Assembly (NCBI GenBank): GCA_030592625.1
Contig: JAUVIY010000012.1
Coordinates: forward strand, 1 to 19,875
DNA: 19,875 nt
Direction: 5' to 3'
From: Spirochaeta sp.
GTDB lineage: Bacteria; Spirochaetota; Spirochaetia; DSM-2461
In this document: positions 1-7,237 of the stretch, piece after piece
Position numbering within the stretch: the first letter of the stretch is position 1
How the letters are laid out: each line of letters opens with the position of its first letter
Notes under the pieces: model-generated
Seen by the model: only the letters and a program-made list of their open reading frames with translations
The model's database searches: none
What the model was told of the DNA's origin: nothing
Position numbers and translations under genes: made by a program

Positions 1-564
1 GTGCTGGCCGAATCCACCTCAGGGCCCCTGGTGATGGCTGGTGAAGATGATCGACGGCGCTGGGTGGCCCTGTCTTTCGATCTGCTTGAATCATCTCTGC
101 CCTTGAGACCGGCATTTCCAATTCTGATTTCAGGGGCGCTTTCATGGCTGGTTCCCGGAGATCCGGAAGGAGCCGCCGAATCCCTGCGAACCGGCGGGGC
201 CTGGGTTCTTCCCCCGGAGTTTTTCGGTCAGGAATGGGAAGTTTTCGGTCCCGGGGGTCGGGAGTTTGCCGGCAGCACCGAGGAGGCGGCGACTGTGGAC
301 AGGCTGGATAAAGTCGGGTTCTGGACTGCCTGGAGTGAAGGAAGTAAGGCCGAGACAGGGGTGAGCCTGTTGGATGCCGGAGAATCGAATTTGAGGTCCA
401 GGTGGAAGCTGGAACCGGAATCGGTTCCGGTTTCTCCTGCGGTGGAGCAAAGCGAAAAGTTGCGGCGTCACTCCGGGCCTTTGACGGCTCTCCTGCTCAT
501 CCTGGTGCTGTTGTCGATTTGCGTCGAATGGGGGCTCCAGTCCCGGTACTGGAGGAATACGTGA
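1..564 (+). CDS. VWA/BatA-type membrane protein, C-terminal part (5' end outside window)
   Basis: The reading frame is open from the first base, so only the C-terminal 187 residues or fewer are visible and the true start lies upstream. The segment 'ALSFDLLESSLPLRPAFPIL' (about residues 23-42) followed by SGALSWL resembles the region near the C-terminus of BatA-like and other large VWA membrane proteins, where it follows the VWA domain. A hydrophobic helix (about residues 161-176) precedes a short polar tail, as expected for a C-terminal anchor in the inner membrane. The stop codon overlaps the GTG start of the next gene (GTGA), so the two are translationally coupled and the products probably work together. 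The VWA domain itself is not in the window, so the family call is by C-terminal pattern and context. Confidence 0.6.
   Translation: MLAESTSGPLVMAGEDDRRRWVALSFDLLESSLPLRPAFPILISGALSWLVPGDPEGAAESLRTGGAWVLPPEFFGQEWEVFGPGGREFAGSTEEAATVDRLDKVGFWTAWSEGSKAETGVSLLDAGESNLRSRWKLEPESVPVSPAVEQSEKLRRHSGPLTALLLILVLLSICVEWGLQSRYWRNT
551..555 (+). promoter_or_regulatory. Shine-Dalgarno site fixing the start of the large VWA gene
   Basis: GGAGG lies 5 bases upstream of the GTG at 561, inside the last codons of the preceding gene. It decides the start in favour of GTG 561 over the upstream ATG at 402, whose extra 53 residues would overlap the previous gene by about 160 bases and show no family-like sequence. 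Confidence 0.85.
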
Positions 565-3290
565 TTTCAATTATTTCCTTCTTTCGCCCCTGGCTGCTGC
601 TTTTTCTGTTCGCAGTTCCAATCATCCCGGTTCTCCGGCGGTTTTTTTCCGGTGGAGAAGCGATGGACCGACGTCAACGGGCGGTTGTCATTCTCCGGAT
701 GATCATTATCTTCCTGTTGGCCCTGGCCGCCGCGGGTCCTGGAATTACCGCCCCTTCGGACAAAGTGGAGACGATGTTCGTCCTGGACGTCTCGGACAGT
801 ATGGGATCACGAGGCGCCGAAGACGGCCTGGCGATGATCAATGCTTTTCTCGGAGGTATGAAGGGGGACGACTCGGCGGGTCTGGTGACCGTGTCGTCTG
901 ACGCCGTCACCGAAATACCATCCCGGCCGGGAGGCGCTCCTTTCGAAGCCGGCGCCCGGCACGACGGAGGCCGCTCTCGCCTGTCCGAAGGCCTCTACGC
1001 CGCTGCAGGGTCCCTGTTCGCGGCTTCACTGTCAGGAGAAGGCGAGAGCCGAATCGTTCTGGTGAGTGACGGACGATCCACCGACGGCAGCCTGGAAGAG
1101 GCGGCCCGATTCGCCCGACGTTCGGGAATTACCATAGACACCCTGCCGGCGGGACCGCCTCCCGGCAAAGACGTCCTTGTCCGGGAGCTGACGGTTCCTG
1201 CCCGGATTCCCGAAGGCGAAGTTCACGACCTCTCGGTACTGATCCATGCCGAACAATCGACCGCCGCCAGGCTGGTCATCCTGAAAAACGGGGAATACAT
1301 CGGTGAAGACCGCCTGCAGTTGATTCCGGGTGAGCAGCGTCGGATTTACAATATGCCGGCGGCGGACGCGGGAACCGTGGTATATGAGGTTATCCTGGAT
1401 TCGGCCGTGGATGCCGGTTGGGACAACAACCGGGGCCTGGCGGTGCTCACCGTTGAGGGGCCGCCGAGGGTGCTCTGGGTGGGGCAGGGAAAATCCACCA
1501 TACCTGAGGCTCTGGCACTCCAGGGAATGGGTACCGACCGGGTTCTGCCGGGAAACCTGCCGGACAGCTTTTCCGCCCTGTCGGCCTGGGACGCAGTGAT
1601 TCTGGACAATGTATCCTCCCGGGACCTGTCCCTGAAAACCCTGGATCTCCTGGAGTCCTGGGTTCGTACCAGAGGCGGGGGATTGATGATGATCGGCGGC
1701 GACGCCTCCTTTGGACTGGGGGCCTATCAGGGGACGCCGGTGGAACGCACCCTGCCGGTGGACATGGATTCCCCTTCATCTCTGTACATTCCCAGTCTCT
1801 CCATGGTGATGGTGATCGACAAGTCCGGGAGCATGAGCGGGAAAGTCGGCGGCGGGAAGACGAAGCAGGACATCGTGAAAGATGCGGTCCTGGGTGCGGT
1901 TGAAGTGCTCAATCCCCTATACACCTTTGGCGTGGCTGCTTTTGATGCAGACGTGGAATGGACCATCCCTCTCACCGAGGCGGGGAATGAATCCGAGATC
2001 AGGTCGGGACTGGCCGGTCTGCAAAGCGGCGGGGGCACCATCCTCTATCCGGCGATCCGGGAAGCCTACGAAAGACTGGTCCAGTCCCCCTCGGCGGTGC
2101 GGCATCTGGTGATACTTTCCGACGGCCTGGCCGAACCGGCGGATTACGGTACTCTGGCCGAGGCCATAGCCAGGGACGGCATCACGGTGAGTACTGTAGC
2201 GGTGGGTAAAGACGCCGATTCCGAATTGATGGAAAGCCTGGCTGAGGAAGGCGATGGCCGTTACTGGTATGCCGAGGACGCAACTGAAGTTCCCAGAATC
2301 TTCGCTTCCGAGTCGATGATTGTCTCCCGGGGGCTGGTGGTGGAGGAAACGGTATTCCCGGTTCCGGTGACTCCGGCGGAGGCCCTGGACGGTATCGATT
2401 TGTCCCTGATGCCGCCGCTCCACGGCTATGTGATGACCTATCCGAACCCCTTGGCGGTGGAAGCCCTCCGCTCGCCCAGGGGTCATCCTCTCCTGGTTTA
2501 CGGTAACCACGGGTTAGGCCGGTCGGTGGCTTTTACATCGGATCTGAGGGGCAGTTGGGGCCGGGACTGGGTGTCCTGGGATCAGTTTCCCCGATTCATC
2601 GCCCAGAGTGTCCGATGGATGCGTCGGAATCCCGGAGCGGCGGATACCACATTGACCATGCATGAAGAGGGGGGGGAAATCCGTATCGTCCTTGAAGCCC
2701 GTACCGAGGATGGAGGTTATCGAAGCGACCTGCGGCCCGTCGGCACGTTAAGCGGCCCGGATCAGCGGGAGACCGCCGTGATTCTAACCCAGACCGCACC
2801 CGGGCGATACGAGGGCGGCTTCCAACCTGGAGAGAACGGTATCTACCGAACATCGGTGCGTGACGAGGCGGCAGGCCTGGGAATTTGGTCCTATTGGACT
2901 CAAGCCTATTCTCCCGAGCTGTGGGCCCCGGGAATCGACACGGCGGCCCTGGCGGAAGCGGCCCGGGTCGGTGGAGGCCGCCTCCTCACCGGTCTTGAGA
3001 ATCCGAAAGACTGGTGGACGGTACGGGACCCCCAACAGAAGACTCTGGCCGACCTCACCCTCGTTCTTGCGCTGATCGCCCTGATTCTCTTCCTCGTCGA
3101 CATAGCCCTCCGGGAGGTTCCGGGAATGCGCCGGGAGGAACCGGACATGGAAGAGCTCATCCTGCGGGGCATCGACGACGAGCGGCACAAACCGAAATAT
3201 ATTCGGCCGACTCCCGCCGAAGCCGCCAGAATTCTGGCCGAACGGCGTGTAGAAAGGGAAAAAAATCAGAAAAATACAGACGAAAAATAG
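561..3290 (+). CDS. Large membrane protein with two VWA domains and a glutamine-amidotransferase-like domain
   Basis: The GTG start at 561 is chosen for the GGAGG site 5 bases upstream and the GTGA overlap with the preceding stop; this gives 909 residues. Two transmembrane helices (about 8-27 and 41-60) open the protein. A first VWA domain follows with an intact MIDAS motif, D76-x-S78-x-S80. Residues about 304-403 look like the class I glutamine-amidotransferase-type fold often found in such proteins (VLWVGQG, then GGGLMMIGG). A second VWA domain has its own MIDAS, D420-x-S422-x-S424. A last helix (about 833-852) precedes a charged cytoplasmic tail. Relatives usually sit in MoxR/DUF58/VWA (Bat-like) clusters and are thought to be membrane-anchored, metal-dependent binding or assembly factors of the periplasm. 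The specific ligand cannot be read from sequence. The ECF sigma gene begins 24 bases downstream. Confidence 0.85.
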   Translation: MISIISFFRPWLLLFLFAVPIIPVLRRFFSGGEAMDRRQRAVVILRMIIIFLLALAAAGPGITAPSDKVETMFVLDVSDSMGSRGAEDGLAMINAFLGGMKGDDSAGLVTVSSDAVTEIPSRPGGAPFEAGARHDGGRSRLSEGLYAAAGSLFAASLSGEGESRIVLVSDGRSTDGSLEEAARFARRSGITIDTLPAGPPPGKDVLVRELTVPARIPEGEVHDLSVLIHAEQSTAARLVILKNGEYIGEDRLQLIPGEQRRIYNMPAADAGTVVYEVILDSAVDAGWDNNRGLAVLTVEGPPRVLWVGQGKSTIPEALALQGMGTDRVLPGNLPDSFSALSAWDAVILDNVSSRDLSLKTLDLLESWVRTRGGGLMMIGGDASFGLGAYQGTPVERTLPVDMDSPSSLYIPSLSMVMVIDKSGSMSGKVGGGKTKQDIVKDAVLGAVEVLNPLYTFGVAAFDADVEWTIPLTEAGNESEIRSGLAGLQSGGGTILYPAIREAYERLVQSPSAVRHLVILSDGLAEPADYGTLAEAIARDGITVSTVAVGKDADSELMESLAEEGDGRYWYAEDATEVPRIFASESMIVSRGLVVEETVFPVPVTPAEALDGIDLSLMPPLHGYVMTYPNPLAVEALRSPRGHPLLVYGNHGLGRSVAFTSDLRGSWGRDWVSWDQFPRFIAQSVRWMRRNPGAADTTLTMHEEGGEIRIVLEARTEDGGYRSDLRPVGTLSGPDQRETAVILTQTAPGRYEGGFQPGENGIYRTSVRDEAAGLGIWSYWTQAYSPELWAPGIDTAALAEAARVGGGRLLTGLENPKDWWTVRDPQQKTLADLTLVLALIALILFLVDIALREVPGMRREEPDMEELILRGIDDERHKPKYIRPTPAEAARILAERRVEREKNQKNTDEK

Positions 3291-3314
3291 CAAAACTCCG
3301 TCTAGAAGGGCAGA

Positions 3315-3854
3315 ATGACGGATTTGGAGAGAACATATCGGGACGAAGGTCCACGGCTGCTCAACTGGATCAAGCGGCGTCTGGGGGTGAATGAAGATCC
3401 TGAGGACCTGCTTCAGGACCTTTTCGCCCGAGCGGTTGAGTTTATGGATGCCGCAGACCCGGTGGACAACCTGGTGTCCTGGATGTATGTCAGCGCCCGA
3501 AATACGCTAGTGGATATCTGGCGTGAACGGAAGAAACAGCCCGTATCCTTTGATACCGATCTGCTGGAGATAACACCAGAGAATCTTCTTGCCGAATCCG
3601 TCGAACCCGGTCCTGAAGAGATGTTTCGAAGAATTGAGGCCATGGAGGCTCTGGAGGAGGCTTTGGATGACCTCCCTGACGGCCAGAGGGAGGTGTTCCT
3701 CCTTCAGGCCGTGGACGGCTACACATTTAGTGAAACGGCGGAGCTGCTGGACCTCTCCATCAACACCGTTATGTCGCGGAAACGATATGCCGTGGCCCGG
3801 CTCAGGGAACGTCTCGGGGACTACAAGGACGCTGTAGAGCGTCAGGAGGAATAA
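3315..3854 (+). CDS. ECF-type RNA polymerase sigma factor
   Basis: This 179-residue protein has the size and two-domain layout of extracytoplasmic-function sigma factors. Region 2 spans about residues 9-73 (EDLLQDLFARA, then WMYVSARNTLVDIWRERKK, the core-binding and -10 recognition helices). A short linker follows, then region 4 at about 108-166 (LDDLPDGQREVFLLQAVDGY, then an HTH with SINTVMSRKRYAVARLRERL). There is an AGAAGGG ribosome site just upstream of the ATG. It sits 24 bases after the large VWA gene and one base before the next gene, so it is co-transcribed with both. No classical anti-sigma factor with a zinc-binding motif is nearby; the small membrane protein that follows is the only obvious candidate regulator. 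Promoter targets are unknown. Confidence 0.88.
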   Translation: MTDLERTYRDEGPRLLNWIKRRLGVNEDPEDLLQDLFARAVEFMDAADPVDNLVSWMYVSARNTLVDIWRERKKQPVSFDTDLLEITPENLLAESVEPGPEEMFRRIEAMEALEEALDDLPDGQREVFLLQAVDGYTFSETAELLDLSINTVMSRKRYAVARLRERLGDYKDAVERQEE

Positions 3855-3855
3855 G

Positions 3856-4245
3856 ATGCGCGGAAGATTTGAACGAGGCGGTCGAATACCCTGGCCGTTA
3901 AAGATGGCGGGTGCCCTGGTAATCATACCCGGTCTGCTGTTTCTGGGAACCTGGGTCACCATGCTGCTCTGGAACATGCTGATGCCGGTGATTTTCGGGC
4001 TGACCGTGATTACGTTCTGGCAGGCCCTGGGATTATTTGTCCTGGCCAGGATTCTCTTCGGAGGCCCTCCCGGTGGTGGGCACGGGAGATTTCCCCGGAA
4101 ACCCCGGTTCAAGGACCGGGAGGCCTGGAAAGATTACATGAGGGAACACTTCGCCGACGGCTTTTGGGGCGGCAGTCATGATGGACGCAGACCTGGTCCT
4201 GAACGACCACTCAGTGAAGAGCCGGATACAGAACTAGAGACTTGA
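3856..4245 (+). CDS. Small two-helix membrane protein of the sigma-factor operon
   Basis: The start lies one base after the sigma-factor stop, with an AGGAGGA ribosome site at 3844-3850 inside that gene, which implies tight coupling. The 129-residue product has a basic N-terminus, two transmembrane segments (about 16-40 and 50-68), then a hydrophilic tail rich in Gly, Pro, Arg and His. The stretch LMPVIFGLTVITFWQALGL matches, from memory, a conserved motif of small membrane proteins often encoded next to ECF-type sigma factors; I know no established name or function for that family. A role in holding or signalling to the sigma factor is an inference from position only. No zinc-binding anti-sigma motif (HxxxCxxC) is present. 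Confidence 0.75.
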   Translation: MRGRFERGGRIPWPLKMAGALVIIPGLLFLGTWVTMLLWNMLMPVIFGLTVITFWQALGLFVLARILFGGPPGGGHGRFPRKPRFKDREAWKDYMREHFADGFWGGSHDGRRPGPERPLSEEPDTELET

Positions 4246-4267
4246 CAGTTACCGTAAAGTAATGTTT

Positions 4268-4287
4268 TGCCGGCATTTATGCCGGCA
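4268..4287 (+). terminator. Perfect hairpin at the end of the VWA-sigma operon
   Basis: TGCCGGCA, a TTTA loop and TGCCGGCA form an 8-bp GC-rich stem 23 bases after the last stop codon. The position suits transcription termination, but no T-run follows, so it may instead protect the 3' end or need Rho. The rest of the 4246-4397 gap holds only the dinB promoter described separately. Confidence 0.4.
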
Positions 4288-4362
4288 GTTGGTATTCAAT
4301 AAGCACGAATAGGGTCATAAACATGGTTTTCCCAAGGTTTTTTCTCAAGTCCTGCCGGCCAG

Positions 4363-4391
4363 TTGATTCTGTAATGACCTGAAATTACATT
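4363..4391 (+). promoter_or_regulatory. Candidate promoter giving a leaderless dinB-family transcript
   Basis: TTGATT (4363-4368) and TACATT (4386-4391) are separated by exactly 17 bases. Only 6 bases separate the -10 box from the ATG at 4398, so transcription would start at or next to the start codon. No strong Shine-Dalgarno site is present. Confidence 0.45.
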
Positions 4392-4397
4392 GAAGAT

Positions 4398-4922
4398 ATG
4401 AAAGAAATACTTCTCTTAATGGCTCGTTACAACCAGACCGTCAACAAACTGCTTTTTGATCAATTGGCAACTTGTGATGATGAACGTCTAACCCGGGAAA
4501 CCGGATCGTACTTCGATAATCTACTGGGACTGTTGAATCATATTCTGGTTTCGGATCTGGGATGGCTTGTAGCATACAGAGACAGTAATCTGGATCTGCC
4601 GAGTCTGAATTCCCCGATTCTGGATTTCGAGCACCCGGGCTGGAAGAACAATCTTTACAATAATCTCATGGATTTAAAGGAACACCGGGATAAGATTGAT
4701 ACTTTATTTGTCGAATTCGTTGAGGAGACTCCGAATGACGTATTTAACGGGGAAATCGAAGTGACACGATCTAACGGGAAATCGCAGCGGTTTCCCTTTG
4801 GTAAGGTGTTAATGCATTTGTTCAATCACCAGACTCATCACCGGGGTGCTATTTCCCAGATTCTTGATGAGAACGAAGTCGGGAATGATTATTCTAATTT
4901 GATTCAAATGCTGATGGGATAA
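4398..4922 (+). CDS. DinB-family (DfsB/YfiT-type) four-helix metalloprotein
   Basis: The 174-residue length and the spacing of the histidines fit the DinB superfamily. H48 in LLNHILVSDLGWL and the H144-x3-H148 pair in the stretch HLFNHQTHHRG would form the usual three-histidine divalent metal site of the four-helix bundle. Members include thiol-dependent S-transferases (bacillithiol or mycothiol) and many damage-inducible proteins of unknown role; the substrate here is unknown. Base composition is visibly more AT-rich than the operon before it. The promoter spacing suggests a leaderless message, with only a weak GAAG near the ATG. The gene converges on the histidine phosphatase, leaving 10 bases between stops. 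Confidence 0.85.
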   Translation: MKEILLLMARYNQTVNKLLFDQLATCDDERLTRETGSYFDNLLGLLNHILVSDLGWLVAYRDSNLDLPSLNSPILDFEHPGWKNNLYNNLMDLKEHRDKIDTLFVEFVEETPNDVFNGEIEVTRSNGKSQRFPFGKVLMHLFNHQTHHRGAISQILDENEVGNDYSNLIQMLMG

Positions 4923-4932
4923 CCAGAGAAAA

Positions 4933-5589
4933 TCATGCAGCCGTGAACGAATCCCCGGCGTCGGTGGCTCCGGCATTCGCCAGATGAGACACTTCTCCCC
5001 AGAGGAGGAGAGTCCAGGACCCCTCGATGAATCCGAAACGGTTCACTGCGGCATTGTAGAGGCTGTAGCGTCGAGGACTATCGTATGGTATTCCCAGGGT
5101 TTCCCGAAAAAGACTGTCCACGATACCGCCATGGGTCACTACGAGAATCATTCCTCCCTGGTGGCGACCGGCGATATCACCGAAAGCTTCGATGGCTCGT
5201 TCATGACGTTGACGACGGCTCTCGCCGCCTTTCGGCATATAGTCGGCATCTCCGCCGGCCAGGCTTTCGAAGAAACCGGGATCCAGCTCTCGGGCCCCTT
5301 TGCCGTCATATCCCTGCATCAATCCGTAATGCTGTTCCCGTAGTCGGGAGTCTGTGAGGAATCGGTGGCCTACCTTGTCGGCGATAATGGAAGCCGTATG
5401 TTTGGCCCGGCCGAGATCGCTGGAATAAAAAGCGTCGAATCGCTCGCCGTCCAGGGCCTGGGCCACGGCCCGGGCCTGGGCCAGCCCCCGTGCAGTCAAT
5501 GGGCTGTCGGAATGTCCCTGGTATCGGCCGGTTCGATTCCACTCTGTCTCGCCGTGACGGATCAGGACCAGGGTTGTTTCAATGCTCAT
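4933..5589 (-). CDS. Histidine phosphatase (phosphoglycerate mutase-like) family protein
   Basis: The start at 5589 is chosen because AGGAGG (complement of 5596-5601) lies 6 bases upstream; the ATG nine codons earlier has no such site. The 218-residue product carries the full catalytic set of the family: R11-H12-G13-E14, where H12 is the phospho-acceptor, R61 in SSDLGRAKHTA, the acid E85 in LREQHYGLMQG, and H153 in VTHGG. Relatives include phosphoglycerate mutases, alpha-ribazole phosphatase (CobC) and general phosphomonoesterases. No cobalamin genes are nearby, so a broad-specificity cytoplasmic phosphatase is the safe reading. RsgA lies 122 bases upstream on the same strand; an AT-rich TATATATA stretch near 5640-5647 in that gap could hold a separate promoter. 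Confidence 0.9.
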   Translation of the reverse strand: MSIETTLVLIRHGETEWNRTGRYQGHSDSPLTARGLAQARAVAQALDGERFDAFYSSDLGRAKHTASIIADKVGHRFLTDSRLREQHYGLMQGYDGKGARELDPGFFESLAGGDADYMPKGGESRRQRHERAIEAFGDIAGRHQGGMILVVTHGGIVDSLFRETLGIPYDSPRRYSLYNAAVNRFGFIEGSWTLLLWGEVSHLANAGATDAGDSFTAA

Positions 5590-5595
5590 GTCTGT

Positions 5596-5600
5596 CCTCC
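5596..5600 (-). promoter_or_regulatory. Shine-Dalgarno site fixing the histidine phosphatase start
   Basis: On the minus strand this reads GGAGG and lies 6 bases before the ATG at 5589. It rules against the longer reading that begins at 5616. Confidence 0.8.
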
Positions 5601-5711
5601 TGGAAATCGTACACAACCGGAACCCAGCTGTCGAGATTGTATATATAAGAATTTCGGAATTTCAGCACGATTTAAAAAGAATCTTTTCAACTACCTTCAC
5701 ATCAGGCCCCT

Positions 5712-6794
5712 TTACCAGATCTCCTTTCCCTTCTTCATATGCCTGGAAAACCGAGCGATTTCCATCCATTTCTGCTCCAATTCCCGTTTTGCCTTATCGT
5801 CCCGTCGGGATTCGAGCCATCTCAACTCTTTTCGGAGCACCAGCCAGCTGTCGAACCGTTCCGGCTCAATGATTCCTTCTTCCAGTCCGACCCTGACAGC
5901 GCAGCCGGGTTCGTTCTCATGGCGGCAGTCCCTGAAGCGGCACTGATCCGACAGCTCATCGATTTCCGGAAAGGCGGCATCCGCCGAGTCAGTATTACCC
6001 CAAAGCTGGAGTTCTCTCAGTCCCGGGGTATCCAGCAGAAGTCGTCCGTCGGACAGTCGGTGCAGTTCCCGGTGGGTTGTCGTGTGCCGACCCCGGCTGT
6101 CGGCTTCTCGTACTTCTCCTGTGTCTGCAAGCAGTATTCCCGCCACGGCGTTGATGATGGATGACTTACCTGTGCCGGATGGTCCGACGAAGGCACCGGT
6201 GAGACCCGGCGGCAGCAGCCTCCTTATTTCTGCGATACCCTGTCCTGTAAGGGTGCTGCATGCCAGAATCTTCACCCCCGGGGCCGCTGCTACGGCTTCC
6301 AATAGATCTGCGGTCGTGTCTTCGGCAAGATCGGCCTTATTCAGGATTACCACAGGACGGCAGCCGGATTCCCAGGCCATGGTGATGTAGCGTTCAAGGC
6401 CCCGTGGGGTAAAACCGCGGCCTCCGCCCAGGGACTGAACCACAAACAGAATGTCGACGTTCACCCCCATAATTTGTTCCCGAGAGGTTTCGCCGGCCAC
6501 TTTACGAGAGATGACGGTACGTCGGGGCAGTACTGCACTGATTATCACGGTGCCGCCCTCTTCCCTCCAGGCTACCCAGTCCCCTGCCGCCGGAGCCTCG
6601 CCCCGGCCCAGAGCCTTGCCCGTAAGTCGGGCATCTTTTACAGTTTCCTCATTACTGTTACCGTTTTCGGCGACGGCAATGCGGTATATTCCCCGGCCCG
6701 GCCTGACGACACGGCCCGGATTCCATCCTTCCTGCTTATAGTGGGCGAATTCCTCAGCCCGTATTTCGTTCCATCCCCAATCTTCCAGAGTCAT
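5712..6794 (-). CDS. rsgA: Ribosome small-subunit-dependent GTPase RsgA
   Basis: RsgA is a circularly permuted GTPase that binds the 30S subunit and helps late maturation of the decoding centre. The 360-residue protein shows the diagnostic G-motif order: G4 first (NKAD, 152-155), then G1 (GPSGTGKSS, 204-212), the G2 threonines in RGRHTTTHREL (235-244), and G3 (DTPG, 255-258). An N-terminal OB-like domain with GDWVAW (71-76) precedes the GTPase, and a C-terminal zinc site has C285, C290, H292 and C298. Start ATG 6794 has GGAGAT about 7 bases upstream. The 5' region up to about 7050 is long, palindrome-rich and carries a mini-ORF, which suggests leader control. Confidence 0.95.
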   Translation of the reverse strand: MTLEDWGWNEIRAEEFAHYKQEGWNPGRVVRPGRGIYRIAVAENGNSNEETVKDARLTGKALGRGEAPAAGDWVAWREEGGTVIISAVLPRRTVISRKVAGETSREQIMGVNVDILFVVQSLGGGRGFTPRGLERYITMAWESGCRPVVILNKADLAEDTTADLLEAVAAAPGVKILACSTLTGQGIAEIRRLLPPGLTGAFVGPSGTGKSSIINAVAGILLADTGEVREADSRGRHTTTHRELHRLSDGRLLLDTPGLRELQLWGNTDSADAAFPEIDELSDQCRFRDCRHENEPGCAVRVGLEEGIIEPERFDSWLVLRKELRWLESRRDDKAKRELEQKWMEIARFSRHMKKGKEIW

Positions 6795-6907
6795 CGTTTT
6801 ATCTCCATAGGTGGCTGAACCAACGGTCCTGCGGCCAGGGCCAGCAGCGTCGGTAAATCATCGTCCGGGCATAACTATCCCGTTCCGTGAATGAGTTGTT
6901 TGCTCAG

Positions 6908-6921
6908 GCGGGTCGACCCGC
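6908..6921. repeat. 14-bp perfect palindrome in the rsgA leader
   Basis: GCGGGTCGACCCGC reads identically on both strands. It lies about 115 bases upstream of rsgA and could be an operator or an RNA hairpin with almost no loop. Confidence 0.6.
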
Positions 6922-6945
6922 GATCTGGAAGGAAAAGGAGGGTTT

Positions 6946-6963
6946 CGTCACAGTACCGTGACG
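6946..6963. repeat. 18-bp near-perfect palindrome in the rsgA leader
   Basis: CGTCACAGTACCGTGACG is symmetrical except for one pair in the middle of each arm. It lies between the 13-codon ORF and the other palindrome, in the stretch that would be transcribed ahead of rsgA. Confidence 0.55.
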
Positions 6964-6983
6964 TCGGAAAATCCCTTTAATCC

Positions 6984-7025
6984 CTAACCGCAGGTGTTCC
7001 CCGCGCTCCGGGTTTCAGTTTTCAT
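6984..7025 (-). CDS. Putative 13-residue leader peptide upstream of rsgA
   Basis: A short frame, MKTETRSAGNTCG, starts at ATG 7025 with a perfect AGGAGG (complement of 7031-7036) 5 bases upstream. It ends about 190 bases before the rsgA start. It has no recognisable similarity and could be a leader peptide, the stub of a lost gene, or chance. The strong ribosome site in an otherwise non-coding region is the only support; no run of a single regulatory amino acid is present. Confidence 0.3.
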   Translation of the reverse strand: MKTETRSAGNTCG

Positions 7026-7058
7026 TAAAACCTCCTCAAGGTAGGAAAGTGTTATACA

Positions 7059-7087
7059 GAATTATCACAGCCTGATGTATGCGTCAA
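7059..7087 (-). promoter_or_regulatory. Candidate rsgA promoter
   Basis: On the minus strand, TTGACG (7087-7082) is followed after 17 bases by TAATTC (7064-7059), or after 15 bases by the better -10 match GATAAT (7066-7061). Transcription from here would include the 13-codon ORF and both palindromes in the rsgA leader of about 250 bases. Neither spacing combines with a perfect box, so this is moderate at best. Confidence 0.35.
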
Positions 7088-7182
7088 GGTGATGAACATA
7101 CCACGATAGTTATATGTTTACACATTTTTCAGGATATATACATATATAAATCACACTTTATGGCAGATATAAAAGAATATAA

Positions 7183-7211
7183 TTGACATTATTTCCGGGA
7201 TAAAATATACT
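7183..7211 (+). promoter_or_regulatory. Near-consensus sigma-70 type promoter of the DUF4143 ATPase
   Basis: A perfect TTGACA (7183-7188), a 17-base spacer and TATACT (7206-7211, five of six matches) precede the gene by a 20-base untranslated leader. It is the best promoter in the window. Confidence 0.8.
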
Positions 7212-7237
7212 CTCATTGTCATTTTATCGGGGGTATT

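Larger units (their letters stand above)
6795..7237. other. Intergenic region between divergent rsgA and the DUF4143 ATPase
   Basis: About 440 bases without a long gene. The half next to rsgA is GC-rich and holds two palindromes and the 13-codon ORF. The half from about 7040 is strongly AT-rich, with several TATATA tracts, and contains promoters for both directions. The sharp change in composition near 7040 marks the probable edge of the transferred segment. Confidence 0.6.

Noticed and set aside
402..560. Possible longer N-terminus of the large VWA protein from ATG 402
   Set aside because: It would overlap the preceding gene by about 160 bases, has no ribosome site and adds unrelated sequence; GTG 561 has GGAGG at 5 bases and a stop-start overlap.
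2784..3293. Minus-strand open frame of 169 codons opposite the VWA gene
   Set aside because: Antisense to a confident gene, with no ribosome site or recognisable motif.
4242..4270. TTGACA at 4242 as a promoter for the dinB gene
   Set aside because: No -10-like sequence occurs at 15-19 bases downstream, and a better placed pair is present at 4363-4391.
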